From Mesorhizobium sp. YC-39 (GTDB taxonomy: Bacteria > Pseudomonadota > Alphaproteobacteria > Rhizobiales > Rhizobiaceae), in NCBI RefSeq assembly GCF_025753795.1, contig NZ_JAOWPS010000013.1, positions 27,605-91,604 on the forward strand: DNA of 64,000 nt, in the 5' to 3' direction. This document shows positions 43,790 through 54,107 of the stretch, piece after piece. Under the pieces are notes generated by a model, which did not search any database, was not told the DNA's origin, and saw only the letters and a list, made by a program, of their open reading frames with translations. The position numbers and the translations under genes were made by a program. Each line of letters opens with the position of its first letter. The first letter of the stretch is position 1.

Positions 43790-45115
43790 CTATTGCGTTT
43801 TGAGCGGCAGATTGCTCGGCAAGGGCGTGCGGCGACATTCGCCGGATTGATCTTGCCGTGGGAGGGCAGACGCGGCGCCAAGCGATCTCGTTTTCGACTT
43901 CCTGGGAGTCCCCAGCAAGCGTTCGAATCGGCGACTGGTCCCCATGAGCCTTCCGACCACTCCCGGGGGCTCGTGGCTCGCCTTGTGACGAACGGTCGAC
44001 ACCATCGCGAATGCGAGCATGACCAGCGAGACGTGGCGGTGCCACCCGTGCCAAGAACGGGTTTCGTTATGATCGAGGCCGAGTTCACTCTTCGCCGTGC
44101 GAAGCCCTTCCTCGATAATCCTGCAACATTGCTGCACCGCGATCAGTTTTTCGATCTCGGTCCCCGCTGGAGACCATGTCGAAAAGTAGGAGAGAGCGCG
44201 GTTCGCATCGCGTCGGATCAAGAGCCCCGGCATCCAAGACCCGGAGCGGGCTTTATCGCACTCCGCGACGTCTGAGGTAGTGAACGGGTAGTAAGCCCAT
44301 GATTCCGAGCCCTGTATTGCCTCTCCCAGAGGCAAGCTCCGCCAGAGGGAGGGCTCGAGGTTCCCTGCGATATCCTCGGCCGTGCCGTCAGCTGGAAAAA
44401 GGCGATTTCGGGAAGCGAAGTGATGGTTAGAGCTAACCGCCAACACATAGCCCTTATACCAGCGTCGCAGGGCCATCTCGATGTCGACGCCAGCGTAGAT
44501 GCGGTCAGTGGCTACCCAGCTTAAGGGTGCGTCAGCACCGACGGTGCGTGCGATCATATCCAGTGCCAGGCGGGACTTTGTCGCGAAAGTCGTGCCCGCA
44601 GGCACATAGGCCCGCGCCAAGCGCGCGGGATCATCCGTCCAGGCTCTCGGAAGATACAGCGCGCGATCAACGAAAGCATGCCCGTGCCTGGATGCGTAGG
44701 CAGCGAACACGCCGATCTGGCAGTTGCCCATCTTGCCAGTCGCGCCGCAGACCTGCCGCGCTACCCCACAGGACGTCTTGCCTTGCTTAATGAAACCCGT
44801 CTCGTCAATCACGAGGACCGCTTCGTTGTCAGCCAGCGTTTCAAGCGCGTATTCGCGCACGATGTCGCGCAAGGCGTCTGCATCCCATTTGCCCCGACCC
44901 AAAATGGCCTGTTGGCGCCATGGCCCGGGGTCACCGGCGGCCTCGGCGCGCTTCCAGCCGGTCTTGCGATGCCCGTCCCGGAGCAGGCCTTCAAGGAACA
45001 GTCCGGCCGAAATCGCCACGCGTTCTTGAGGGAAAATCGCCCTGATCCGAGACCGCACCTCGCGTAGTGACGAGGCCCATATCTCGAATGTCGCTTCAAT
45101 CGATTGAAAAATCAC
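43790..45115 (-). CDS. IS701-family transposase
   Basis: 441 residues, apparently complete over the catalytic core: AVLVIDETGFIKQGKTSCGV (first Asp), LSWVATDRIYAGVDIEMALR (second Asp) and CCRIIEEGLRTAKSELGLDH then RSWHGWHRH (Glu region). These DDE residues cut and join the element ends. The last 60 residues look atypical for the family and may result from a 3' frameshift. Terminal repeats were not located. A decayed relative lies at 7508-7905. Confidence 0.88.
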   Translation of the reverse strand: MIFQSIEATFEIWASSLREVRSRIRAIFPQERVAISAGLFLEGLLRDGHRKTGWKRAEAAGDPGPWRQQAILGRGKWDADALRDIVREYALETLADNEAVLVIDETGFIKQGKTSCGVARQVCGATGKMGNCQIGVFAAYASRHGHAFVDRALYLPRAWTDDPARLARAYVPAGTTFATKSRLALDMIARTVGADAPLSWVATDRIYAGVDIEMALRRWYKGYVLAVSSNHHFASRNRLFPADGTAEDIAGNLEPSLWRSLPLGEAIQGSESWAYYPFTTSDVAECDKARSGSWMPGLLIRRDANRALSYFSTWSPAGTEIEKLIAVQQCCRIIEEGLRTAKSELGLDHNETRSWHGWHRHVSLVMLAFAMVSTVRHKASHEPPGVVGRLMGTSRRFERLLGTPRKSKTRSLGAASALPRQDQSGECRRTPLPSNLPLKTQ

Positions 45116-45517
45116 CAGTAACCCCTTCTTTGCCGCCCGTCACGGAATCGAAAGAATGAGTAATTTACCTATGAAGTGCAATTGTAATACTTATCTCTTT
45201 CTATTTGGGTTTTGCCTGAATCAACAAGCCCGTGACGAACATCTATTCGGCACTCAAATCTCATATTATCTTGTTGGAAACAAGCTTGACGCATCAAATA
45301 CGGGTTGCCGTAAACTCGGCGCAGTCGAAAGCGTAAGATTGAACGCGAGGACAGACGCAAAAATGGCTTCGACGCATGGGAGACTTTCGGCCGGCGCGCT
45401 TCTTCGACGTCAGGCGTCGGCGCCCCTCCGCATGGCGCGCGAGCAATGTCTTAAGCAGCCGGAACTCACAAATGGACCCGTTTCGCCGATAACGTGGAGC
45501 GCCTATCGAGCCCGATT
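45116..45517. other. Intergenic region, nothing recognised
   Basis: About 400 bp, AT-rich next to the transposase and GC-rich next to thiD. One rightward open frame lacks a ribosome-binding site and recognisable text. It probably holds the IS701 end and the 3' border of the thiamine operon, but no terminator was seen. Confidence 0.4.
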
Positions 45518-46276
45518 CTAACCTGGGGTTTGCCGAAGCTTTTCCAACACAAACAGCTTGGCCCGACGCACGGCCATCTCAGTCGATCCCCCGGTCGCCA
45601 GACACGCGGCGATCGCGCTGGCCAGGGCACAACCGGTGCCGCGCATCTTTCTTGCCAGTCGAGGAGCGTCGAAGCGCATGGGTAATTGATTGGGCCGAAC
45701 GAGAATATCCGTTGATCGAGGCCCTGAGGCGTGGCCGCCCTTAATCAGCAGGGCCTGAGGCCCGGCGGTCAGCAGTCTTTGTCCTTGTCGAAGTGCGCCG
45801 TCCTCATCCACCGCCAGTGCCGAGCCGGCAAGGAGCGCCAGTTCGATGAGATTGGGTGTGACAATACAGCAAAGTGGCATCAGATGCTGCTTCATGACGG
45901 CGACGGCGCCCGCTTCCAGCAAGGCCTGGCCCGACGTGGCGGCCAGCACCGGGTCGAGCACTGCCGGCGCCTGCGGATTTTCACGCAGCACTGCGGCAAC
46001 GGCAGCGACGATCTCAGCCGTTGCGAGCATGCCGATTTTGACGGCCGCCACCTGGTTGGCCTGCAGCGCGGCGCGCATCTGGTCGGTGACCAATTGGGCT
46101 TGCAAAGGGTGCACTTCGCTGACCGCATTGTGTGTCTGCACTGTCAGCGCGGTAACGGCCACGCAGGTACGTACGTCAAGGGACGAGATCGTCTCGATAT
46201 CGCGCACAAGTCCGGCACCCCCGCTGGAGTCAGACCCACCGACGACAAGCACATAAGGGTCTCGCCTCAGCGCCAT
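45518..46276 (-). CDS. thiD: Hydroxymethylpyrimidine/phosphomethylpyrimidine kinase
   Basis: 252 residues from the ATG at 46276 (MALRRDPYVLVVGGSDSSGG); an alternative ATG at 46297 adds seven residues. Ribokinase-fold motifs: GGSDSSGGAGLVRDIETISS, AVKIGMLATAEIV, VLDPVLAATSGQAL, and RGTGCALASAIAACLATG (anion hole). It phosphorylates HMP and HMP-P to HMP-PP for thiamine synthesis. It overlaps thiE by 10 bp and closes the operon. Confidence 0.93.
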   Translation of the reverse strand: MALRRDPYVLVVGGSDSSGGAGLVRDIETISSLDVRTCVAVTALTVQTHNAVSEVHPLQAQLVTDQMRAALQANQVAAVKIGMLATAEIVAAVAAVLRENPQAPAVLDPVLAATSGQALLEAGAVAVMKQHLMPLCCIVTPNLIELALLAGSALAVDEDGALRQGQRLLTAGPQALLIKGGHASGPRSTDILVRPNQLPMRFDAPRLARKMRGTGCALASAIAACLATGGSTEMAVRRAKLFVLEKLRQTPG

Positions 46277-46872
46277 CGGCCTGTCTTTTCGATCCATTCT
46301 CGCGTGCGCGCTTCGGGGTCCTCGTTTCGCGTGATGTCGGTGACCACCGCCGCGCTGTCCGCGCCCGCCGCGAAAACACCGTCGAGCCGATCAGGGTTGA
46401 GGCCGCCAATGGCGACCAAGGGAATGGGTGCTGCCCGGCGCTTCCACTCGCAGATCCGCTCGAGCCCTTGCGGCGCCCATTTCATCTTCTTGAGGCTGGT
46501 CGGATAAATGGGCCCCAGCGCCACATAGTCCGGTTCGACCGCGAGGGCTGTTTGCAGTTCGGCGTGATCGTGGGTCGATAGTCCGACCTTCAATCCAGAG
46601 TACTTGATCGCCATCAGGTCGGCCGCCGCCAAATCCTCTTGGCCGAGATGGACGAAGTCGCAGCCTTCCTCAATCGCCAGGCGCCAGTGGTCGTTGACGA
46701 TGAGCTGGCATTCGTGTTGGGCGCAAAAGGCCTTCGCCTTGCAGATTTCGGCGCGCAAGCCGGCCTCATCCATGGTCTTGATGCGAAGCTGCACCAGCTT
46801 GACACCGAGCGGCACCAGCCGCTCGATCCAGGCAGAGCTGTCGACGATCAGGTAGAAGGGATCGAGCTTCAT
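46267..46872 (-). CDS. thiE: Thiamine-phosphate synthase
   Basis: 201 residues, a TIM barrel joining HMP-PP and thiazole phosphate to form thiamine phosphate. Motifs: KLVQLRIKTMDEAGL, CQLIVNDHWRLAIEEGCDFV, VHLGQEDLAAADL, VGLSTHDHAEL, YVALGPIYPTSLK and VAIGGLNPDRLDGVFAAGAD. It overlaps thiG by ATGA and thiD by 10 bp, so translation is tightly coupled. Confidence 0.95.
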   Translation of the reverse strand: MKLDPFYLIVDSSAWIERLVPLGVKLVQLRIKTMDEAGLRAEICKAKAFCAQHECQLIVNDHWRLAIEEGCDFVHLGQEDLAAADLMAIKYSGLKVGLSTHDHAELQTALAVEPDYVALGPIYPTSLKKMKWAPQGLERICEWKRRAAPIPLVAIGGLNPDRLDGVFAAGADSAAVVTDITRNEDPEARTREWIEKTGRWR

Positions 46873-47642
46873 AAAAAAACGGCCCTGCCGATAGTCGGTG
46901 TCGAAGGTACGGCGACGTTGCGCGGTTCGAGCATTCCCGAGCTGAAAGCCTCACGACCGGCGTCGACCGCCTTGCCGAACGCACGCGCCATGCCGACCGG
47001 ATCGGCCGCCCTGGCGATCGCCGTGTTCAGGAGCACGGCGTCAAAGCCGAGTTCCATGACGGTTGCCGCGTGGGACGGCCGTCCGAGCCCCGCATCCACA
47101 ATCAGCGGGACGCCAGGGAAATGTCCACGCATCGAGCGCAGTGCCATGATGTTGACCGGCCCGAGGGCGGAACCGATCGGCGCGCACCACGGCATCAAGA
47201 CCTTGCAGCCCACCTCCAGCAGCCGCTCGGCGACGACAAGGTCATCGGTGGTATAAGGGAATACATCAAAATCGTCCTCGCACAGGATGCGGGCGGCCTC
47301 GACAAGGCCGAACACGTCTGGTTGTAACGTGTCATGGTTGCCGATCACTTCGAGCTTGATCCAGTTCGTACCGAAGACCTCACGCGCCATTTTCGCGGTC
47401 GTGACCGCTTCCTTGACGGAGTGGCAGCCAGCAGTGTTGGGCAGGATTTTGACGCCAAGCGAGCGGATCAACGACCAGAATTGTTCGCCGGCCCTGCCGC
47501 CTGCCATCTCCCGGCGCAACGAGACGGTCACCGCCGACGTGCCCGACGCCTTGACTGCATCGGCAAGGATGGCCGGCGAAGGATATTGAGCGGTGCCGAG
47601 AAGCAGACGGGAAAATAGGTTCGTTCCAAGAAGATCGAACAT
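46869..47642 (-). CDS. thiG: Thiazole synthase
   Basis: 257 residues. Key parts: FSRLLLGTAQYPSPAILADA, WIKLEVIGNHDTLQPDVFGL (catalytic Lys) and VPLIVDAGLGRPSHAATVME, with DAVLLNTAIARAADPVGMA near the end. It builds the thiazole ring from DXP, ThiS-thiocarboxylate and dehydroglycine from ThiO. It starts 3 bp after thiS and overlaps thiE. Confidence 0.95.
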   Translation of the reverse strand: MFDLLGTNLFSRLLLGTAQYPSPAILADAVKASGTSAVTVSLRREMAGGRAGEQFWSLIRSLGVKILPNTAGCHSVKEAVTTAKMAREVFGTNWIKLEVIGNHDTLQPDVFGLVEAARILCEDDFDVFPYTTDDLVVAERLLEVGCKVLMPWCAPIGSALGPVNIMALRSMRGHFPGVPLIVDAGLGRPSHAATVMELGFDAVLLNTAIARAADPVGMARAFGKAVDAGREAFSSGMLEPRNVAVPSTPTIGRAVFL

Positions 47643-47645
47643 GGT

Positions 47646-47843
47646 CTAGCCGCCCTGCATGGGCGAGAGGATTTCGATCCGGTCGCCGTCGCTCAACTGG
47701 AATTCCGCCCGGTTGGCTTTGTGCACGAGGTCGCTGTTGACCGCCGTTGCCAGCCAATCGCCCTCATAGTCGAGCGCGGTAAGCAGCTCCGCCAGCGTGG
47801 TGGCGGCAACCTCATGCGCTTCGCCGTTGACCATCAGTTTCAT
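47646..47843 (-). CDS. thiS: Sulfur carrier protein ThiS
   Basis: 65 residues from the ATG at 47843 (MKLMVNGEAHEVAATTLAEL). A ubiquitin-like fold ending in the required Gly-Gly (SPMQGG), which is thiocarboxylated and gives sulfur to the thiazole. It overlaps thiO by 32 bp in another frame, common in rhizobial thi operons. Confidence 0.95.
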   Translation of the reverse strand: MKLMVNGEAHEVAATTLAELLTALDYEGDWLATAVNSDLVHKANRAEFQLSDGDRIEILSPMQGG

Positions 47844-48809
47844 GAGTAAGTTCCTTGGTTCCGTCTTGATTGAACACCAGGTCGGCAGTCTGGCGCGCCA
47901 TGGCGGGGGCGAGGAGAAAACCGTGGCGATAGAGTCCATTGATCGCGACGGTAGTTCCACGTGCCTCGACGCGCGGCAGGTTGTCGGGAAAGGCTGGACG
48001 GACGCCGACACCAGTTTCAACGATCTCGGCCTCGCCAAAGGCCGGATGGAGGGCATAGGCGGCACCCAGCAGCTCCATCATCGAACGCGCCGTGACTGGT
48101 CCGGCGGACTGGCTCTCGATCATCGTCGCGCCGATCATGAAACTGTGGTCGGTGCGCGGCACTGCATAGAGTGGAAAGCGCGGATGCAGCAGCCTGACCG
48201 GTCGCGACAGCGAGATATCAGCGGTGCGCAGGATCAGCATTTCGCCGCGAACGCCGCGCAGCCGGTCATCGACTGCTGCCATTCCCGTGCAGTCGATCTG
48301 CCATTCGAAACCGGAAAGAGGCTGGGCGTCGGCGCCGAAACGGAATTCGACGCCCATGGCCACGAGCTTGTCATGAAGTGCTGCCATCGCTTGGCGCGGA
48401 TCGAGATGACCCTCATCGGAGAACAGCAATCCGCGCCGGAAGCGACCAGCGAGGTCGGGCTCCAGGAGTGCGATTTCGCCTTCATCGACACGCCGATGCC
48501 CTGACGTGCGGCTGGCGAACCGGTCGAGTTCGCCGGCATCGCGCGGTGCAGCAACAACCAGCGTTCCGGCCCGTGTCACCTGGCCGGGCAGCACCGCACC
48601 CCACCAGTCGGCGGCGGCGCGGCCGAGGTCCAGTACTGGCTGTTCGGCGCTTTCCCGCTCGCACCATGGCGCCAGCATGCCACCGGCGAACCACGATGCA
48701 TTGCCGCCGAGGCCATGCCGGGTCTCGACGACGGTAACCGCCGCGCCTCTGATGGCGAGTTCGAAGGCCGCGGTGAGGCCGGCGACGCCGGCCCCTTTGA
48801 CCAGCACCC

Positions 48810-48813
<4 letters not shown>
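47812..48813 (-). CDS. thiO: Glycine oxidase ThiO
   Basis: 333 residues of the DAO family. The FAD motif is at the N-terminus (VLVKGAGVAGLTAAFELAIR, then VETRHGLGGNASWFAGGMLA). The C-terminal region has VRPAFPDNLPRVEARGTTVA and INGLYRHGFLLAPAMA, typical of ThiO. It oxidises glycine to the imine used by ThiG. The start overlaps the thiC stop by ATGA. Confidence 0.93.
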
Positions 48814-50645
<1,832 letters not shown>

Positions 50646-50762
50646 CTTGAGGCTCCGTTGCTCATTGCATTGGAGACCCAGTTCTGTGCCGGAAGGATGA
50701 AAAGACGCTTTGGTTGACCTGCCGAAACAGGTCTTCGGGCGTGAACTCCCGCAAAGCGCTTG

Positions 50763-50860
50763 CACCGTCCCTACGCCAGTATGAACTGGATCAGGTTCAA
50801 CGGGTCACTGCGCCGCGAGAGCCAGCAGTATCTCAGCCCCTTGCCGGGACTCCCCTGGTG
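50763..50860 (-). promoter_or_regulatory. TPP riboswitch (THI element)
   Basis: Read leftward, the leader holds the thi-box core: GGGGAGTCCCGGCAAGGGGC, TGAGATACTGC, then later GACCCGTTGAACCTGATCCA and GTTCATACTGGCGTAGGGA. These conserved blocks of the TPP aptamer lie in normal order, 118 bp upstream of thiC. Binding of thiamine diphosphate is expected to lower expression of the whole operon. Confidence 0.95.
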
Positions 50861-51009
50861 AATGCGCTGAATTGAACTGGCTGGCGCCATGTTGTCAAGC
50901 GCGTTCGGCCCGGGGGCAGTGTCTCAGTCGTCTAATTGGTCCGACAGCGTCGATCACGGACATAAGCTGATTTGCAAGCATGGCGCGGATCATCCACTCC
51001 ATCCACCAA
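50861..51009. other. Region upstream of the riboswitch
   Basis: It should contain the thi operon promoter reading leftward. No clear -35/-10 pair was identified. Confidence 0.4.
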
Positions 51010-51185
51010 CGTCTTGCGTTCCATCAACGGCAGCGAGCGCATCTATGTAGCGGGTATTATCTTCCCCGATCTGCTTTGGGATCGTCGGGCGCCGGTAGAA
51101 CATACCCAAGCTTCATGCTTAGGAGAGCGTAAGATAGAGATCTTGAAGTACGCCCATTGCCCTCTGTAAATTGATGGGTCCACTT
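51010..51185 (-). pseudogene. Fic-domain protein remnant
   Basis: Leftward: THQFTEGNGRTSRSLSYALL then SMKLGYVLP, the Fic active-site motif H-x-F-x-E-GNGR (AMPylation loop). After a frame change TIPKQIGEDNTRYIDAL continues the family pattern. Only this central segment remains. Confidence 0.6.
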
Positions 51186-51775
51186 GAGGCGCCAACGCGC
51201 ATCTCGGCCGAGGAACTCCGGCTTGGCTACCTGCGCCCCATCTCGCCAGAAGCCCGGTATAAGCCGGGGCCTTGGGAGGTCAAAGGGGAACACCGAAATC
51301 GGGAGGATCGAGCCCTTCGGCATCGCCAATTTTGCATCGCATTGCGACGCTCTGCATGAAGCGACTTGAGTACCATCGTCCATGCGTTCCGCGATGGCGA
51401 ACTCCTGTAGGGTCTAAAGAGTCCACACGGCCTAAGTCGCGGGCGAGCGCCGCGGTAATCCTCTCTGGAACCTAGATGACCCACATGATGCGCAAGCGAC
51501 AGGGCGGTATGCCTACAATCGCAGTCTGTTGATCGCCGAGCAGTTCAATTTCCTCGCTGCCCGACGGCCAGTCCGAAAGAGCCGGTCAAAGTGGCACGAA
51601 TTTTGGTTTGCTCGGGTACAAGGCAGTGAAGGCTTCCTATTGTACGACCCGCATGGCTGAAATGAAGGAAAGTAGACAATATGATAGATCCAACAGGGTT
51701 CATTATGGGCATAGTTCCTCGCCTCAACGTAGGCTGGCCGAACGAGAGTTCAATCACTGTCGGCCAACTTTCCTG
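51186..51775. other. Decayed region, nothing recognised
   Basis: About 590 bp between the Fic relic and sugar-ABC relic. Open frames on both strands lack start signals. A TGGCACG-N4-TTGG sequence at 51595-51609 is close to an RpoN site but has the wrong -12 base. Confidence 0.35.
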
Positions 51776-51993
51776 CCGATGAAGGTCGAGTGCGTGCTCG
51801 ACGCCAGCCGCCCGCTCAAGCAGCACGGCGTCGGCATGATTTATGTCTCGCATCGTCTCGACGAGTCATCGTCGACCGCGTCGCCGTGCTGCGCGACGGC
51901 AGGCTGGTCAACCAGAAGAAGGTCGCTGACACCAGGGCGGATGAACTGGTGGAAATGATCGTTGGCCGGCCAATCGATCGAAACCCGCGGCGA
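51776..51993 (+). pseudogene. Sugar ABC transporter ATPase (RbsA/XylG-type) remnant
   Basis: RPLKQHGVGMIYVSHRLDE in one frame continues, after one lost base, as DRVAVLRDGRLVNQKKVADT then ADELVEMIVGRPIDR in another. This is the H-loop and linker between the two ATPase halves of RbsA-type proteins. The Walker motifs are missing. Confidence 0.65.
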
Positions 51994-52039
51994 AATGGCG
52001 GCTTTGCCGTCGGGGCCTTTCTTGGCTCGACCACCATCA

Positions 52040-52261
52040 AGCCCGGGCGCGTCAATGTCTGGGCACGATGAACGGCATCATCATCATCATTGCCGTTGGC
52101 ACATTTCCTGCATCAAGCAGTTTGGCGGGCTCGTTCCTTGTCGCCCCCTGTTCAACGGCGTGGGGCTGCTCGTCGCCATCGGCATCGCTGGCTACGCCCT
52201 GCGCAAACGCGCCGTCGCCCGCAAGGCTGGGCCCCTGCGCAACCTTCGAAGTGACCAATAG
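52040..52261 (+). pseudogene. Possible sugar ABC permease remnant
   Basis: A short frame gives FNGVGLLVAIGIAGYALRKR, a single hydrophobic helix with a basic end that could come from the permease which normally follows such ATPases. Too short for certainty. Confidence 0.3.
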
Positions 52262-52281
52262 AACACATCCTGGATTATGAT

Positions 52282-53214
52282 ATGAGCGATTACGAGATTC
52301 TGGACGATCGGTTCCAAAAGTTGACGATCGGGCATGCCAAGCTCGAACGGCTGTGGACTGGTAGCCGTTGGGCGGAAGGACCGGTCTATATCCCGGCCGC
52401 AAGGCATTTGCTGTGGTCGGACATCCCCAATGACCGGCTGCTGCGCTACGACGAAGGCGATGGCTCCGTTAGCGTCTTCGAGACGCACTGCAACAGCCAG
52501 AACGGCCATACGCTCGATGCGGAAGGCCGCGTCGTGGCTTGCGAGCATAGCACTCGACGCATTTCCAGGCTCGAGCATGATGGGCATTGGCGCTCCCTCA
52601 TCGAAACCGTCAACGGCAAGCGGCTCAATTCGCCGAACGATGTGGTGGTAAAATCCGACGGAACGATCTGGTTCACCGACCCTGTCTACGGCATCGATAG
52701 CCACTACCAAGGCATAATTGCCAGACCAGAGATCGGCGGCTCCCATGTCTACCGGTTCGACGAGGCATCGGGAGCGGTGAGCGCCGTCATCACCGATCTG
52801 ATTCAGCCCAACGGTCTGGCTTTCTCACCAGACGAGAGCATCCTGTATGTGTCGGATACTGGCGCAAGCCATGTTCAGGGGCTGCCGCATGCGATCAAGA
52901 TCTACGATGCCGCCGAGGACGGCCGCTCTCTGCGCCCGCGCGGTACCCTGGCCGAATGCGAAGCAGGATTCTTCGACGGGTTCCGCGTCGATCGCGATGG
53001 CAACATCTGGGCCTCCAGCGCCGATGCGGTTCGCGTCTACGCTCCGGACGGGACGCTGATCGGGCGTATCCTGGTTCCCGAAATCGTCTCCAACCTGTGC
53101 TTCGGCGGTCCGAAGCGCAACCGCCTCTACATCACTGCCCAGACGTCGCTCTATTCCATCTATGTCAACGCGCATCCCGCCGGTTTGGGCCCGGTGGCCG
53201 GCATCAGTCAGTGA
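52282..53214 (+). CDS. SMP-30/gluconolactonase-family hydrolase
   Basis: 310 residues. The beta-propeller signatures are all present: WAEGPVYIPAARHLLWSDIP (metal Glu), CEHSTRRISRLEHDG, LNSPNDVVVKSDGTIWFTDP (Asn and Asp), IQPNGLAFSPDESILYVSDT and FDGFRVDRDGNIWAS (catalytic Asp). Such enzymes open sugar lactones using a divalent metal. The preceding ABC-transporter relics suggest it belonged to a sugar-uptake operon whose transporter has been lost. Confidence 0.87.
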   Translation: MSDYEILDDRFQKLTIGHAKLERLWTGSRWAEGPVYIPAARHLLWSDIPNDRLLRYDEGDGSVSVFETHCNSQNGHTLDAEGRVVACEHSTRRISRLEHDGHWRSLIETVNGKRLNSPNDVVVKSDGTIWFTDPVYGIDSHYQGIIARPEIGGSHVYRFDEASGAVSAVITDLIQPNGLAFSPDESILYVSDTGASHVQGLPHAIKIYDAAEDGRSLRPRGTLAECEAGFFDGFRVDRDGNIWASSADAVRVYAPDGTLIGRILVPEIVSNLCFGGPKRNRLYITAQTSLYSIYVNAHPAGLGPVAGISQ

Positions 53215-53294
53215 CTTGGCGCCGGTGCAAAGCCCCGTGAAAGTCGAGTTCCGGAAGGCCATGCAATTTTTCTGAACCCGAGGGAGGTACCAAG

Positions 53295-53462
53295 ATGCAA
53301 CGCAGAACATTCCAGAAATCTTCCGTCGCCCTGACGATCGCAATCACGGTACCGGCTCTGCTCTGCCGCCGGGCCAAAGGGACTCTGTTTTGCACGTCAA
53401 GCACTTCACAACGCAGGCCCGGTCTAGCAATGAGCGGGACCTTGGGCTGTTCGACTTCCTGA
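53295..53462 (+). pseudogene. Tat-type signal peptide remnant of a lost secreted protein
   Basis: AGGGAGG, then MQRRTFQKSSVALTIAITVP and ALLCRRAKG: a twin-arginine-like leader with hydrophobic core, which then stops after 55 codons with unrelated text. Probably the start of a binding protein or dehydrogenase, truncated. Confidence 0.45.
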
Positions 53463-53554
53463 ACCTTCGGCAGCATGGTCGCATTTCCGACCTAGTGGGC
53501 AGTTGGAGGCGGGGTCCATTCGCATCCTGTAGTGAAATCGCCGGCTTTTACGGT

Positions 53555-53570
53555 TGGCACAAGCGTTGCA
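53555..53570 (+). promoter_or_regulatory. RpoN (sigma-54) promoter of cytochrome c-moeA
   Basis: TGGCACA-N4-TTGCA is a full consensus -24/-12 site with GG and GC 12 bp apart, 113 bp before the cytochrome start. No TGT-N10-ACA site was found within about 170 bp upstream, so the activator is unknown. Confidence 0.65.
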
Positions 53571-53682
53571 GAGCTGTTTGCAACGGCATTTCGCCAAATG
53601 GGAGAAACGCATGAATCGCTGGAGCAAGCTGGGCGACATCGGCCGCCCTCAATGTCTAAGGAGAGGACGAGGGAGTTCCTAC

Positions 53683-54060
53683 GTGAAATATCTGTTCGTT
53701 GGTGCCACAATAGTTTTGGCGTTACTGCCTCCGGTTGTCCGGGCCCAGGATATCGAGGGCGGCAAGGCGGTTTTCAAAAAGTGCGCTGCCTGTCACAACG
53801 CTGATACAGAAGCGAACAAAGTCGGGCCATCCTTGAAAGGCGTCGTGGGCCGGACAGCAGGGACCGCCCTTGGCTATTCTTATTCGAAAGCCATGAAGGA
53901 TATGGGCGCTGCGGGCCTCGTATGGGATGAGCCGAACCTGATGGAATATCTGGCCAACCCCAAGGCGAAAGTGCCGGCGAATAAAATGGGGTTCCCTGGC
54001 CTCAAGAATCCCGACGACGTCAAAAACGTCATCGCCTATCTCAAGAGTGTGTCAGGTTAG
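53683..54060 (+). CDS. Periplasmic class I cytochrome c
   Basis: 125 residues from a GTG with GGGAG 8 nt upstream; earlier in-frame starts give an improbable leader and one overlaps the RpoN site. Signal peptide: VKYLFVGATIVLALLPPVVR then AQD (cleavage after the Ala). The heme site CAACH follows GGKAVFKK, and the distal Met is in NKMGFPGLKNP. This is the cytochrome c2/c550 type that carries electrons between periplasmic complexes. Behind an RpoN promoter and before moeA, a role in symbiotic respiration or an associated dehydrogenase is plausible. Confidence 0.88.
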   Translation: MKYLFVGATIVLALLPPVVRAQDIEGGKAVFKKCAACHNADTEANKVGPSLKGVVGRTAGTALGYSYSKAMKDMGAAGLVWDEPNLMEYLANPKAKVPANKMGFPGLKNPDDVKNVIAYLKSVSG

Positions 54061-54107
54061 AAACATTAGGCCATGCGTTTTGAGCACAGCGCAAGGGAGG
54101 AGCGATC

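Noticed and set aside
50646..50765. 40-codon N-terminal extension of ThiC
   Set aside because: It overlaps the riboswitch leader and has no ThiC-like text; the ATG at 50645 has a ribosome-binding site.
51595..51609. RpoN promoter (TGGCACG-N4-TTGG)
   Set aside because: The invariant GC at -12 is replaced by GG and no intact gene follows.
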